Assembly (NCBI RefSeq): GCF_003076455.1
Contig: NZ_CP020918.1
Location: 3,136,001-3,200,000, forward strand
Direction: 5' to 3'
DNA: 64,000 bases
From: Flavobacterium faecale
GTDB taxonomy: Bacteria > Bacteroidota > Bacteroidia > Flavobacteriales > Flavobacteriaceae
In this document: piece after piece, positions 7,143 through 15,831 of the stretch
Position numbering within the stretch: position 1 is the stretch's first letter
Layout: each line of letters opens with the position of its first letter
Notes under the pieces: model-generated
Database searches by the model: none
Told to the model about the DNA's origin: nothing
What the model saw: only the letters and a program-made list of their open reading frames with translations
Position numbers and translations under genes: made by a program

Positions 7143-10100
7143 ATGTTAGAAAAAATTATAGCTTTCAGCCTCAAAAACAAATTACTAATTCTCCTTTTTA
7201 CTTTTGGAGTGATGGGATTTGGCGTCTATTCGGTTTTTCAACTCTCCATAGGTGCAGTGCCTGATGTGACCAACAATCAAGTGCAAGTCATTACTACATC
7301 ACGTAATTTGTCTACCCAAGATATTGAGCAATACATTACCTATCCGGTAGAGATAGAAATGGCAAACTTACCTGGTGTCAAAGAAATTAGATCAATTTCA
7401 AAATTCGGTTTGTCGGTAGTGACTATCGTTTTTGAAGATGAAATGGGTACGTACTTGCCTCGACAATTGATTGCTGAAAAAATCAAATCGGCTACAGAGA
7501 AGATTCCACAAGGTTTTGGAGTTCCTGAAATTGGTCCTATCACAACTGGCTTAGGCGAAATATACCAGTACACACTCGAAGTACAACCCGAATACCAAAG
7601 TCAATACACCATAACCGAACTACGAACGATTCAGGATTGGTTGGTTAAACGTCAGCTGTCTGGAATTAAAGGTGTGGTCGAAATCAATACTTGGGGTGGC
7701 TATTTAAAGCAGTATCAAGTAGCGATCAATCCTGCTAGTTTGAAGGCCATACAAGTAACACCTTCGGCTGTGTTTACAGCTTTAGAAAAAAATAATAGCA
7801 TTGCAGGTGGTGCCTATATCGAAAAAGAAAATCAAAGTTATTTTATTCGTGGCGAAGGAAAAATCAATTCATTAGCTGATATCGAAAATATTGTGGTCGA
7901 AAACCGTAACGGAACCCCAATCCTAATCCGAGATATCGCGACAGTAAGTTTTGGAGCCGCCAATCGTTTTGGAGCGATTACGGGTAACGGTCAAGGTGAA
8001 AAAGTGCTAGGACAAGTGATGATGTTAAAGGATGCAAACTCAAAACAAGTAATTCAAGACGTTCACGATCGCATTGCGACCATTCAAAAAACTTTACCAA
8101 AAGGGGTCTACATCAATGGCTTTTTAGATCGAAGTGAATTGGTTGCTAAAACCACCTTTACCGTTGCCGAAAATCTAGTTTTAGGTTGTTTGATCGTTAT
8201 TTTTGTAGTGGTCTTACTTTTAGGTAATTGGCGTTCTGGATTGGTAGTAGCTTCTGTGATTCCCCTTTGTTTGCTTTTTGCTATTTCGCTAATGAATATT
8301 TTTAAAATTGACGCCAATTTGATGAGTTTGGGAGCGATTGACTTCGGGATCATTATTGACGGTGCTGTTATTATTGTTGAGTTTATCGCTTTTCAAATCG
8401 GTCAAAAAGCAAATACACTGCTTCACTTACCAGAATCAGAAAAAAAAGCACAAATTGATACTATTACTTATAAAAGTGCTTCCAAAATGATGACATCTGC
8501 TGTATTCGGACAGTTGATTATTTTGATTGTTTTCATTCCGATACTTTCGCTCACTGGTATCGAAGGCAAAATGTTTAAACCCATGGCGATGACTTTTAGT
8601 TTTGCATTAGTAGGAGCAATGATTTTCTGTTTCACCTATGTACCCGTAATTGCATCTTTGGTTATCAAACCAATTGAAGAAAGTCCGAACTCATTTTCGA
8701 ATCGTCTAATTACTCGCTTACAAAACGGGTATTTACCGATAATTACTTGGTCTTTGGACAATTCCAAAAAAGTGTTGTATGGTGCTGTTGGACTGTTAGT
8801 TTTGGCCATTGTATTATTCAGTAGTATGGGGGGCGAATTTATTCCTACGCTTGATGAAGGTGATTTTGTGATTCAACCTGTACTAAAAACGGGGACAACA
8901 CTATCCAAAACCATTGCTACCACCACTAGAATCGAAAAAATAATCCTGAAAAATTTCCCCGAAGTAGACCAAGTGGTGAGTAGGATTGGTGCTGCCGAAA
9001 TCCCGACCGATCCTATGAGCATGGAAGAGTCTGATGTGATTGTGAAATTAAAGCCACATTCCGAATGGGTTTCTGCAGCTACCAAAGATGAATTGGCAGA
9101 CAAAATAAAAGAAGCCATTTCAAACGAAATTCCGAATATGGAAATCGAATTTACGCAACCAATTGAAATGCGTTTTAATGAATTGATCTCAGGTACGCGG
9201 TCAGATGTGGCGGTAAAAGTATTTGGACCAGATTTAGAAATTTTGGCTAAAAAAGCTGCACAGATTAAAAAAGCAATTGAGCATGTGCCTGGAGCATCAG
9301 ATGTGATTATCGAAAAAACGGAAGGTTTACCGCAAATTACTGTAAATTATAATCGAGCCAAAATTGCACGCTACGGACTTAATATTGAAGATTTAAACAA
9401 TCTTGTAACCCTTGGATTTGCTGGAAAAACGGTTGGAAATGTTTTCGAAGGAGAAAAACGATTTGATTTGGTGTTGCGTTTAGACCAAAGTAAAAGAAGC
9501 TCATTGGAAGATTTAAATAAACTTTATGTGACTGTACCAGCTACAAACCAACAAATACCGTTGGAGGAATTGGCCCTAATTGAATTTACAAAAGGACCAG
9601 CCAAAATTTCGAGAGACAACACCAATAGGCGAGTAGTGGTCGGAATAAATGTCCGCAACCGAGATTTGGAAAGTGTTGTCAGCGATATTCAATCTATTGT
9701 TAAAAACGAAATCAAATTACCCGAAGGCTATTTTGTACAGTATGGTGGTCAATTTGAGAATTTGCAGTCTGCCAAAGCCCGATTGATGGTTGCAGTTCCC
9801 ATCGCATTATTATTGATTTTTGTACTGCTGTATTTTGCATTTGGATCTGTAAAGGAAGCTTTGATGGTGTATTCTGCCATTCCGCTCTCTGCCGTTGGTG
9901 GTATCTTGTTTTTGTGGATTCGAGATTTGCCTTTTAGTATTTCTGCAGGAGTTGGTTTTATTGCTCTTTTTGGTATCGCAGTGTTAAACGGAATAGTACT
10001 TATCGAATGTTTTAAAGAATTAAAAGAAGAAGGAATGAATTCAATAAAAGAGTTAATTATCGAAGGAACTACAAGTCGTTTGCGTCCAGTATTATTGACA

Positions 10101-11477
10101 GCTTTGGCTGCAGCTTTAGGATTTTTACCCATGGCAATTTCGAGCTCTGCAGGTGCAGAGGTGCAACGACCGTTGGCGACAGTGGTTATTGGTGGCTTGT
10201 TTACGGCTACCATTTTGACCATGATTGTACTCCCTGTTTTGTACCAAGTATTTCAACAAAAAGATTTTAAATGGAAAGCGAAGGTTAAAAAAGATGCGTT
10301 ATTGGTAATTCTATTTGTTCTAGGACTTGGATCCGCTTTTGCACAACAAAATCCAGCAGAGTTGGACAGTATCATTGCTATTGGTTTGCAAAATAACAAT
10401 GGAATTAAAGCGAGTCAATTGCAGGTTGACAAACAACAAGCACATATCAAAACCGCTTTTGATTTCGAAAAAACAAACCTCTATTATAATTATGATCAAA
10501 ATAATATAGCACCAAACAATTTGCCAATTCGGGTATTTGGAGTGCAACAAAGTTTTGCTTTCCCAACGGTTTATAGTGCGAACAAAAAATTATATTCGGC
10601 AGAATATGAACGAGAAATGGCAAAACTAGCCGTACAGAAAAACCAACTAATATTGGCCATTTCTATATCGTACTATCAAATTGTTTCCTTACAACACAAT
10701 GAAAAATTATATCGATATTTGGATAGTTTGTATCAGAATTTTTCTAAGGCAAGTGATCGCCGCTTTGAATTGGGTGAAACTAATTATCTAGAAAAAATTA
10801 CGGCACAGTCCAAATACAGACAAATAAAAACCAAGTTAACTCAAATTAAAAAGGAAGTTGCAGGACAGTATTCGGTCTTGAATGGGTTATTACAAACTGA
10901 CAAAAAAGTGGTGATTTATAGCACAACCTTGCTACCCATTATTGAAGTAGCTAATGCAGCAAATGAACAAGCATTGGATAGGTATTATAATTCGGTTTCA
11001 ACAGTTTACGACAATCAAGTTAAAGTACAAAAACAACAATGGATGCCCGATTTACACCTTATAGGTTTCAGAGGAAGCAACATTGGCCTTTCACAGCCTT
11101 TGTATGGTATTCAGCTAGGTGTTTCTGTGCCCATATTATTTTCAGGGGTGGTGGCAAAAAATAAAGTAGCACAGTTGGAAAAAGAAAGTTGGGAAAAGGA
11201 AAAACTGAATCAGCAATCAAAACTCACCAATTATAAAAATCAAAAAATAAATGAGTTAGAACAGTTTCAAGAAGCAATTCAATATTACAGTCAGTATGGC
11301 AAAAAGCTATCTGAGGAGATTATAAAGGTGGCAAATATGAGCTACAAACACGGCGAGATAGACTTTTTTCAATACATCCATAGTTTAGAAAATGCTACTC
11401 AAATACAAGTTAGCTATCTCGAAAATGTATTACTTTATAATCAAACGCAGCTGGATGCGCAATACCTAAATTTTTAA
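7143..11477 (+). CDS. cusA: CusA/CzcA-type RND heavy-metal efflux pump fused to a TolC/CusC-like channel
   Basis: This is a 1444-residue fusion. Residues 1 to about 1040 are a full HME-RND transporter. The TM4 signature D400-FGIII-D406-GAVIIV-E413 carries the acidic proton-relay residues of CzcA/CusA proteins, and the porter domain has MRFNELISGTRSDVAVKVFG. After the last helix and a basic stretch (WKAKVKK) there is a complete signal-peptide-like segment (ALLVILFVLGLGSAFA, possible cleavage after Ala1067). About 375 residues of a TolC/OEP-type coiled-coil outer-membrane factor follow. Similar fusions are common in Bacteroidota. Cleavage would release a separate channel. The adaptor gene follows 10 nt later. 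Metal specificity (Cu/Ag or Co/Zn/Cd) cannot be fixed from sequence alone. Confidence 0.93.
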   Translation: MLEKIIAFSLKNKLLILLFTFGVMGFGVYSVFQLSIGAVPDVTNNQVQVITTSRNLSTQDIEQYITYPVEIEMANLPGVKEIRSISKFGLSVVTIVFEDEMGTYLPRQLIAEKIKSATEKIPQGFGVPEIGPITTGLGEIYQYTLEVQPEYQSQYTITELRTIQDWLVKRQLSGIKGVVEINTWGGYLKQYQVAINPASLKAIQVTPSAVFTALEKNNSIAGGAYIEKENQSYFIRGEGKINSLADIENIVVENRNGTPILIRDIATVSFGAANRFGAITGNGQGEKVLGQVMMLKDANSKQVIQDVHDRIATIQKTLPKGVYINGFLDRSELVAKTTFTVAENLVLGCLIVIFVVVLLLGNWRSGLVVASVIPLCLLFAISLMNIFKIDANLMSLGAIDFGIIIDGAVIIVEFIAFQIGQKANTLLHLPESEKKAQIDTITYKSASKMMTSAVFGQLIILIVFIPILSLTGIEGKMFKPMAMTFSFALVGAMIFCFTYVPVIASLVIKPIEESPNSFSNRLITRLQNGYLPIITWSLDNSKKVLYGAVGLLVLAIVLFSSMGGEFIPTLDEGDFVIQPVLKTGTTLSKTIATTTRIEKIILKNFPEVDQVVSRIGAAEIPTDPMSMEESDVIVKLKPHSEWVSAATKDELADKIKEAISNEIPNMEIEFTQPIEMRFNELISGTRSDVAVKVFGPDLEILAKKAAQIKKAIEHVPGASDVIIEKTEGLPQITVNYNRAKIARYGLNIEDLNNLVTLGFAGKTVGNVFEGEKRFDLVLRLDQSKRSSLEDLNKLYVTVPATNQQIPLEELALIEFTKGPAKISRDNTNRRVVVGINVRNRDLESVVSDIQSIVKNEIKLPEGYFVQYGGQFENLQSAKARLMVAVPIALLLIFVLLYFAFGSVKEALMVYSAIPLSAVGGILFLWIRDLPFSISAGVGFIALFGIAVLNGIVLIECFKELKEEGMNSIKELIIEGTTSRLRPVLLTALAAALGFLPMAISSSAGAEVQRPLATVVIGGLFTATILTMIVLPVLYQVFQQKDFKWKAKVKKDALLVILFVLGLGSAFAQQNPAELDSIIAIGLQNNNGIKASQLQVDKQQAHIKTAFDFEKTNLYYNYDQNNIAPNNLPIRVFGVQQSFAFPTVYSANKKLYSAEYEREMAKLAVQKNQLILAISISYYQIVSLQHNEKLYRYLDSLYQNFSKASDRRFELGETNYLEKITAQSKYRQIKTKLTQIKKEVAGQYSVLNGLLQTDKKVVIYSTTLLPIIEVANAANEQALDRYYNSVSTVYDNQVKVQKQQWMPDLHLIGFRGSNIGLSQPLYGIQLGVSVPILFSGVVAKNKVAQLEKESWEKEKLNQQSKLTNYKNQKINELEQFQEAIQYYSQYGKKLSEEIIKVANMSYKHGEIDFFQYIHSLENATQIQVSYLENVLLYNQTQLDAQYLNF

Positions 11478-11487
11478 ATTTATTACG

Positions 11488-12609
11488 ATGAAAAAAAATA
11501 TAATAGCACTACTAGTTGGAATAGTACTTTTTTCGTGCAAAGATAATACAGCTGAAACAAGCCCTTCTGAAATTAAAAAGGATAACGAAATTGTAGTTAC
11601 CCAATCACAATTTGCTGCATCAAGTATGCAAATTGGAACGGCTAATGAGCAAGAGTTTGACGTAACCGTAAAAACTACAGGAAAGATAGATGTACCGCCT
11701 CAAAACAGAGCAAAAGTGAGTAGTTTTATAGGTGGTTACATTAAATCGACCACATTGTTGGTTGGTGATAAAGTGACCAAAGGACAAGCTTTGCTGACTT
11801 TAGAAAACACAGAATTCCTTGATATTCAAAAAGATTATTTAGAAGTTGCAGAACAAATTAATTATCTAAAATCTGAGTACAACCGCCAGAAAACACTGTA
11901 TGACGAAAAAATTACTTCTCAAAAAAATTACCTAAAGGCAGAGAGTGAGTATCGCAGAGCGTTTGGCATGTATCAAAGTTTGAAGGCTAAATTAAACTTA
12001 GTGCACATTAGTCCATCAAATGTTGAAAAAGGAAAATTGACGAGTGTGATTACGGTATATTCTCCAATTTCTGGCGATATCGTGGTCATGAATGCTAATG
12101 TAGGTATGTATGTTGCGCCATCTGAGGTATTGCTCGAAATCATTGAAACGGATCATTTGCACTTAGAATTAGACGTTTTTGAGAAAGATATTTTGAAAGT
12201 TAGAGAAGAACAGAAAATAAAATTTACAGTTCCCGAAGCCTCCAAGGAAGTTTTTAATGCATCCGTACATCTTGTAGGTAAATCAATTGAAGGCGCCAAT
12301 AGAGTTATTAATGTTCACGGTCATTTGGATGATAATATCAAGCAACGACTGCTTACAGGTATGTTTGTTGAGGCAAATATCATTACGGCTGCTCAAACGG
12401 GTTTGGCAATTCCAATTGGTGCTTTGGTGACCGAAAACAATAAAAATTATGTTCTGGTTTTAGAAAAAAAGACAAATGACTATGTCTTCAAAAAACAACT
12501 TGTCAAAATAGGGGCGAAGACGGAGACTGAAGTCGAAATAATTCCAGATGCTAAAGTTACTGCCACTACAAGAATATTGTTAAAAGGAGCTTATGATATA
12601 ACGGAATAG
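11488..12609 (+). CDS. cusB: RND efflux periplasmic adaptor lipoprotein (CusB/CzcB-like)
   Basis: This 373-residue membrane-fusion protein has a lipoprotein signal (IVLFSCKD). The order is typical: barrel-sandwich half (FIGGYIKSTTLLVGDKVTKG), alpha-helical hairpin (about 100-165), second lipoyl half (VYSPISGDIVVMNANVG), beta-barrel and membrane-proximal domain (AIPIGALV). It links the inner-membrane RND part to the outer-membrane channel of the same tripartite pump. It has no Met-rich N-terminal copper site like that of E. coli CusB, so the metal specificity stays open. Confidence 0.92.
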   Translation: MKKNIIALLVGIVLFSCKDNTAETSPSEIKKDNEIVVTQSQFAASSMQIGTANEQEFDVTVKTTGKIDVPPQNRAKVSSFIGGYIKSTTLLVGDKVTKGQALLTLENTEFLDIQKDYLEVAEQINYLKSEYNRQKTLYDEKITSQKNYLKAESEYRRAFGMYQSLKAKLNLVHISPSNVEKGKLTSVITVYSPISGDIVVMNANVGMYVAPSEVLLEIIETDHLHLELDVFEKDILKVREEQKIKFTVPEASKEVFNASVHLVGKSIEGANRVINVHGHLDDNIKQRLLTGMFVEANIITAAQTGLAIPIGALVTENNKNYVLVLEKKTNDYVFKKQLVKIGAKTETEVEIIPDAKVTATTRILLKGAYDITE

Positions 12610-12718
12610 TATAAAAAAGACATAAAATATATTTTTTATATTTGAAGCCAATTAAAACTATTCTATATTTGAATTCTGATTAAATAAACAACATAGTTTT
12701 ATATAAAAATAGTTATAA

Positions 12719-13201
12719 ATGAACGACGCACATTTGCATTTGATGGTAAACCATTTTCCTATTGTGGGATTAATTATTGGTTTCGGAATATTGATTTCGG
12801 GTTTATATTTTCGAAATAATGGTATAAAGAATACGGCTTATTCTGTGTTTATTGTTGCAGCAGTTGCAGCTTTCCTAAGTATGTATACGGGTGAAGGGGC
12901 AGAAGAGTTAGTGGAGGATATGCCAAATATTGGACACCAAATCATACACGAACACGAGGAATATGCTGAGAAATTAGCTCTAATCTTGTATGCCATGGGA
13001 CTTCTATCTATTGCTGGATTTTATTTGAACGTAAAAGTACATGCAAAAGCGAGATTGGTATCGATAATTGTGTTGGTTACTGCAGCTATCGCCGTTATTT
13101 TTGCTCTAAAAACAGGAGAAACAGGTGGTGAAGTACGACACACAGAAATTAGGGAATCGAATGTAAAGGGAAAACCAGTTCAAAGTGTAGAGGAAGATTA
13201 A
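12719..13201 (+). CDS. Four-helix membrane protein, DUF2231-like
   Basis: This 160-residue protein has four predicted TM helices. It starts HLHLMVNHFPIVGLIIG, the His-rich start seen in DUF2231-like proteins, which may hold heme or metal. A central loop HQIIHEHEEYAE is also His-rich. Function is unknown. It follows cusB by 109 nt with two candidate -7 elements (TATATTTG at 12637-12644 and 12664-12671), so it may have its own promoter. Its position suggests an envelope redox or metal role, which is inference only. Confidence 0.7.
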   Translation: MNDAHLHLMVNHFPIVGLIIGFGILISGLYFRNNGIKNTAYSVFIVAAVAAFLSMYTGEGAEELVEDMPNIGHQIIHEHEEYAEKLALILYAMGLLSIAGFYLNVKVHAKARLVSIIVLVTAAIAVIFALKTGETGGEVRHTEIRESNVKGKPVQSVEED

Positions 13202-13235
13202 GTTTTTAACAAATTAAGGTTATTAAGTGTAAATA

Positions 13236-13270
13236 TTGTTGTTTCATGTTTAAAATAAAAAGTATATTTG
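13236..13270 (+). promoter_or_regulatory. his operon promoter
   Basis: TTGTTG at 13236-13241 is followed after 21 nt by TATATTTG at 13263-13270, matching the Bacteroidota consensus TTG-N19-21-TAnnTTTG. Transcription would begin near 13277, about 30 nt before the leader-peptide ATG and 210 nt before hisG. Confidence 0.65.
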
Positions 13271-13306
13271 CAATCGAAACGAAAATCAAAGTAATTTTAC
13301 AATATC

Positions 13307-13366
13307 ATGTTATCAAATCAAGTACATCATCATCATTTTCATTATTGCTCTCAAGCGATGTGTTAA
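13307..13366 (+). CDS. hisL: His-rich leader peptide of the his operon attenuator
   Basis: The short frame reads MLSNQVHHHHFHYCSQAMC (19 residues) and stops at TAA. Four consecutive CAT codons, then Phe and a fifth CAT, make it a histidine sensor. If His-tRNA is scarce the ribosome stalls at 13325-13342. It lies between a good promoter and a strong terminator hairpin, directly upstream of hisG. This is the classic layout of transcription attenuation, which is best known in proteobacteria. I could not define a convincing antiterminator helix upstream of the terminator. Confidence 0.85.
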   Translation: MLSNQVHHHHFHYCSQAMC

Positions 13367-13394
13367 TGGTATGCGTGTAGTTCATCATATTAAT

Positions 13395-13425
13395 AAACCC
13401 GTTTGAGTACATCAAACGGGTTTTT
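13395..13425 (+). terminator. his attenuator terminator
   Basis: AAACCCGTTTGA (13395-13406) pairs perfectly with TCAAACGGGTTT (13412-13423) around a 5-nt loop, and the T-run reaches 13425. It sits 28 nt after the leader-peptide stop and 62 nt before hisG. A second 12-nt segment at 13443-13454 is the exact complement of 13401-13412, so read-through RNA can refold and break this hairpin. Confidence 0.85.
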
Positions 13426-13486
13426 CATTGTGTGAAAGTCCTATGTACTCAAACACAATCTTTAAAAAATAAAAAAAAATAAAAAA

Positions 13487-14344
13487 ATGAGTACATTAAA
13501 AATTGCAATTCAGAAATCAGGAAGATTAAACGAAGAAAGTATTCAAATTCTTAAGGATGCAGGAATCTCTATCAACAACGGTATTGACCAATTAAAAGCA
13601 GAAGCTTCTAATTTCCCGTTAGAAGTATTGTATTTGAGAAATTCAGATATTCCTCAGTATCTTATTGATGGTGTTGTAGATATTGCCATTGTTGGTGATA
13701 ATTTATTAGTCGAAAAAGGTAAAAACATTGAAGTAATTCAAAAATTAGGTTTTTCGAAATGCAAAGTTTCTGTAGCAGTACCAAAAGCTTTCGAATATAA
13801 TTCTGTTAAAGATTTAAACGGATTGCGTGTTGCTACTTCTTATCCAAACACGGTAATTGATTTTTGCGCAGAGCACGGTGTAACAGTTGATATTCACCAA
13901 ATTTCTGGTTCGGTTGAGATCGCTCCAAATATCGGATTGGCAGATGCAATTGTAGATATCGTTTCAAGCGGTAGTACCTTATTCAAAAACAATTTGAAAG
14001 AGGTAGAAGTGATCTTTAAAAGTGAAGCAGTATTAGCAGTTTCTCCAAAAGTTTCTCCAGAATCTCAAAAAATAATTGATACTTTAAAATTCAGAATCGA
14101 ATCTGTTTTAAGAGCTCGTAAATCAAAATATATCTTGATGAACGTGCCGAACGATAAAATCGAAGCTATTGGTAAAATTTTACCAGTGTTAAAAAGTTTG
14201 ACTGTAATGCCATTAGCTCAGGAAGGTTGGAGTAGTGTACACTCAGTAATCGACAAAGATACTTTTTGGGAAGTAATTGACCAATTGAAAGACGCTGGTG
14301 CCGAAGGTATTTTGGTTTGCCCAATTGAGAAAATGGTTTTGTAG
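13487..14344 (+). CDS. hisG: ATP phosphoribosyltransferase
   Basis: This is the first enzyme of histidine synthesis (ATP plus PRPP gives phosphoribosyl-ATP). The 285 residues make it the long form with a C-terminal regulatory (ACT-like) domain for histidine feedback. Visible motifs are the N-terminal KIAIQKSGRLNEES, DIAIVGDNLL, LRVATSYPNTV and the PRPP loop DAIVDIVSSGSTL. The C-terminal domain contains VMPLAQEGWSSVHSVI. It is the first structural gene after the attenuator. Confidence 0.97.
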   Translation: MSTLKIAIQKSGRLNEESIQILKDAGISINNGIDQLKAEASNFPLEVLYLRNSDIPQYLIDGVVDIAIVGDNLLVEKGKNIEVIQKLGFSKCKVSVAVPKAFEYNSVKDLNGLRVATSYPNTVIDFCAEHGVTVDIHQISGSVEIAPNIGLADAIVDIVSSGSTLFKNNLKEVEVIFKSEAVLAVSPKVSPESQKIIDTLKFRIESVLRARKSKYILMNVPNDKIEAIGKILPVLKSLTVMPLAQEGWSSVHSVIDKDTFWEVIDQLKDAGAEGILVCPIEKMVL

Positions 14345-14433
14345 AGCTATTTGCTTTTGGCTACTAGCCAATAGCAGGAGAAAGTGAAATAAGTGCTAAA
14401 AGCCAATGGCTAAAAGCTAAAAGCTAGAAAATT
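14345..14433 (+). other. Repetitive hisG-hisD spacer
   Basis: This 89-nt spacer is built from short reiterations of the AGCTAAAAGC/GGCTAAAAGC type and a small inverted repeat (GGCTACTAGCC). It resembles low-complexity intergenic sequence common in flavobacteria. No promoter or terminator is evident. Confidence 0.4.
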
Positions 14434-15738
14434 ATGAATAAAATATACAATCCAACACCAGATACTTGGACTTCTATTTTAGAAAGACCCACAAAAACGG
14501 TAAACGATATAGAGCAAACGGTAAAAGAGATTTTTACAGCTGTTCAAAAAGATGGAGACGTTGCTGTAGCTAAATATACCACCCAGTTTGATGGGGTATA
14601 TTTTGAAAATAGTGAAGTTACTGCAGTTGAAATTGAAACTGCTGTAGCTTCAATTCCGAATGATTTAAAAGAAGCTATCGCATTAGCGAAAGCAAATATA
14701 GAAGCCTTTCATCAAGCACAAAAAACATCTCGTGTATCTGTGGAGACAGCACCTGGTGTCCAATGCTGGCAAGAAAAAAGACCAATCCAGAAAGTAGGTT
14801 TGTACATTCCGGGAGGGACAGCACCTTTGTTTTCAACGGTTTTGATGTTGGCAGTTCCCGCTAAAATCGCTGGCTGTAACGAAATTGTTTTGTGTTCTCC
14901 GCCGGATAAAAACGGAAATATAAATCCTGCTATTTTGTATGCTGCAAACTTATGCGGTGTAACAAAAATAATCAAAGTTGGCGGAATCCAAGCCATCGCT
15001 GGAATGACGTTTGGGACGAAAGTGATTCCGAAAGTGTACAAGATTTTCGGACCTGGAAACCAATACGTAACGGTAGCCAAACAATTGGCAACACAGTTTG
15101 GTGTGGCAATTGATATGCCAGCTGGACCATCAGAATTATTGGTGGTGGCAGATGATACTGCAGTACCCGCTTTTGTAGCGTCTGATTTGCTTTCACAAGC
15201 AGAGCATGGAATTGATAGTCAGGTAATTTTGGTAGCTACATCTAAAGTTTTAATTGATGCAGTAGAAAAAGAAATAGAGCTTCAATTGGAGCAATTACCA
15301 CGTAAAGCTATTGCAGAAAAAGCCATAGCAAATTCTAAATTAATCTATGTCGAAAATGATAAAATTGCTTTGGAATTAATCGATGAATATGGTCCAGAAC
15401 ATTTTATAGTTTGCGTGAAAGATGAAGATTTCTACGTCAATAATATTGGTAATGCTGGTTCTGTTTTTATAGGTAACTACACTCCCGAGAGTGCGGGCGA
15501 TTATGCATCAGGTACCAATCATACCTTACCAACCAATGGTTACGCAAAGAATTACAGCGGTGTAAACTTGGATAGTTTTATGAAATCGATGACCTTCCAA
15601 AAAATATCCGCTACAGGAATTCAAAATATCGGTACTGCTATTGAATTAATGGCAGAAGCAGAAGGTTTGCAAGCGCATAAAAATGCAGTTACATTGAGAT
15701 TAGCAGAGATAGAACAAAGAAGTAAGAATATAGAATAA
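14434..15738 (+). CDS. hisD: Histidinol dehydrogenase
   Basis: This 434-residue enzyme oxidises histidinol to histidine in two NAD-dependent steps. Family motifs are VGLYIPGGTAPLFSTV, IFGPGNQYV, DMPAGPSELLVVAD, the zinc-site region LLSQAEHGIDSQ, and EYGPEHFI with YASGTNHTLPTNG near the C-terminus. Length is normal for the family. It is cotranscribed with hisG and hisC. Confidence 0.97.
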   Translation: MNKIYNPTPDTWTSILERPTKTVNDIEQTVKEIFTAVQKDGDVAVAKYTTQFDGVYFENSEVTAVEIETAVASIPNDLKEAIALAKANIEAFHQAQKTSRVSVETAPGVQCWQEKRPIQKVGLYIPGGTAPLFSTVLMLAVPAKIAGCNEIVLCSPPDKNGNINPAILYAANLCGVTKIIKVGGIQAIAGMTFGTKVIPKVYKIFGPGNQYVTVAKQLATQFGVAIDMPAGPSELLVVADDTAVPAFVASDLLSQAEHGIDSQVILVATSKVLIDAVEKEIELQLEQLPRKAIAEKAIANSKLIYVENDKIALELIDEYGPEHFIVCVKDEDFYVNNIGNAGSVFIGNYTPESAGDYASGTNHTLPTNGYAKNYSGVNLDSFMKSMTFQKISATGIQNIGTAIELMAEAEGLQAHKNAVTLRLAEIEQRSKNIE

Positions 15739-15831
15739 CGAAAATAGAACGTTGACATGATGTGTAAATAGTTATAGATTAAAATCTTTTTTCTATTCTC
15801 TATATTCTATTCTCTTTTAAAGATAAGCAAA

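Noticed and set aside
9749..10222. 157-codon minus-strand open frame opposite cusA
   Set aside because: It lies wholly inside the highly conserved RND coding region. Its product has no recognisable domain and its composition is that of an antisense shadow.
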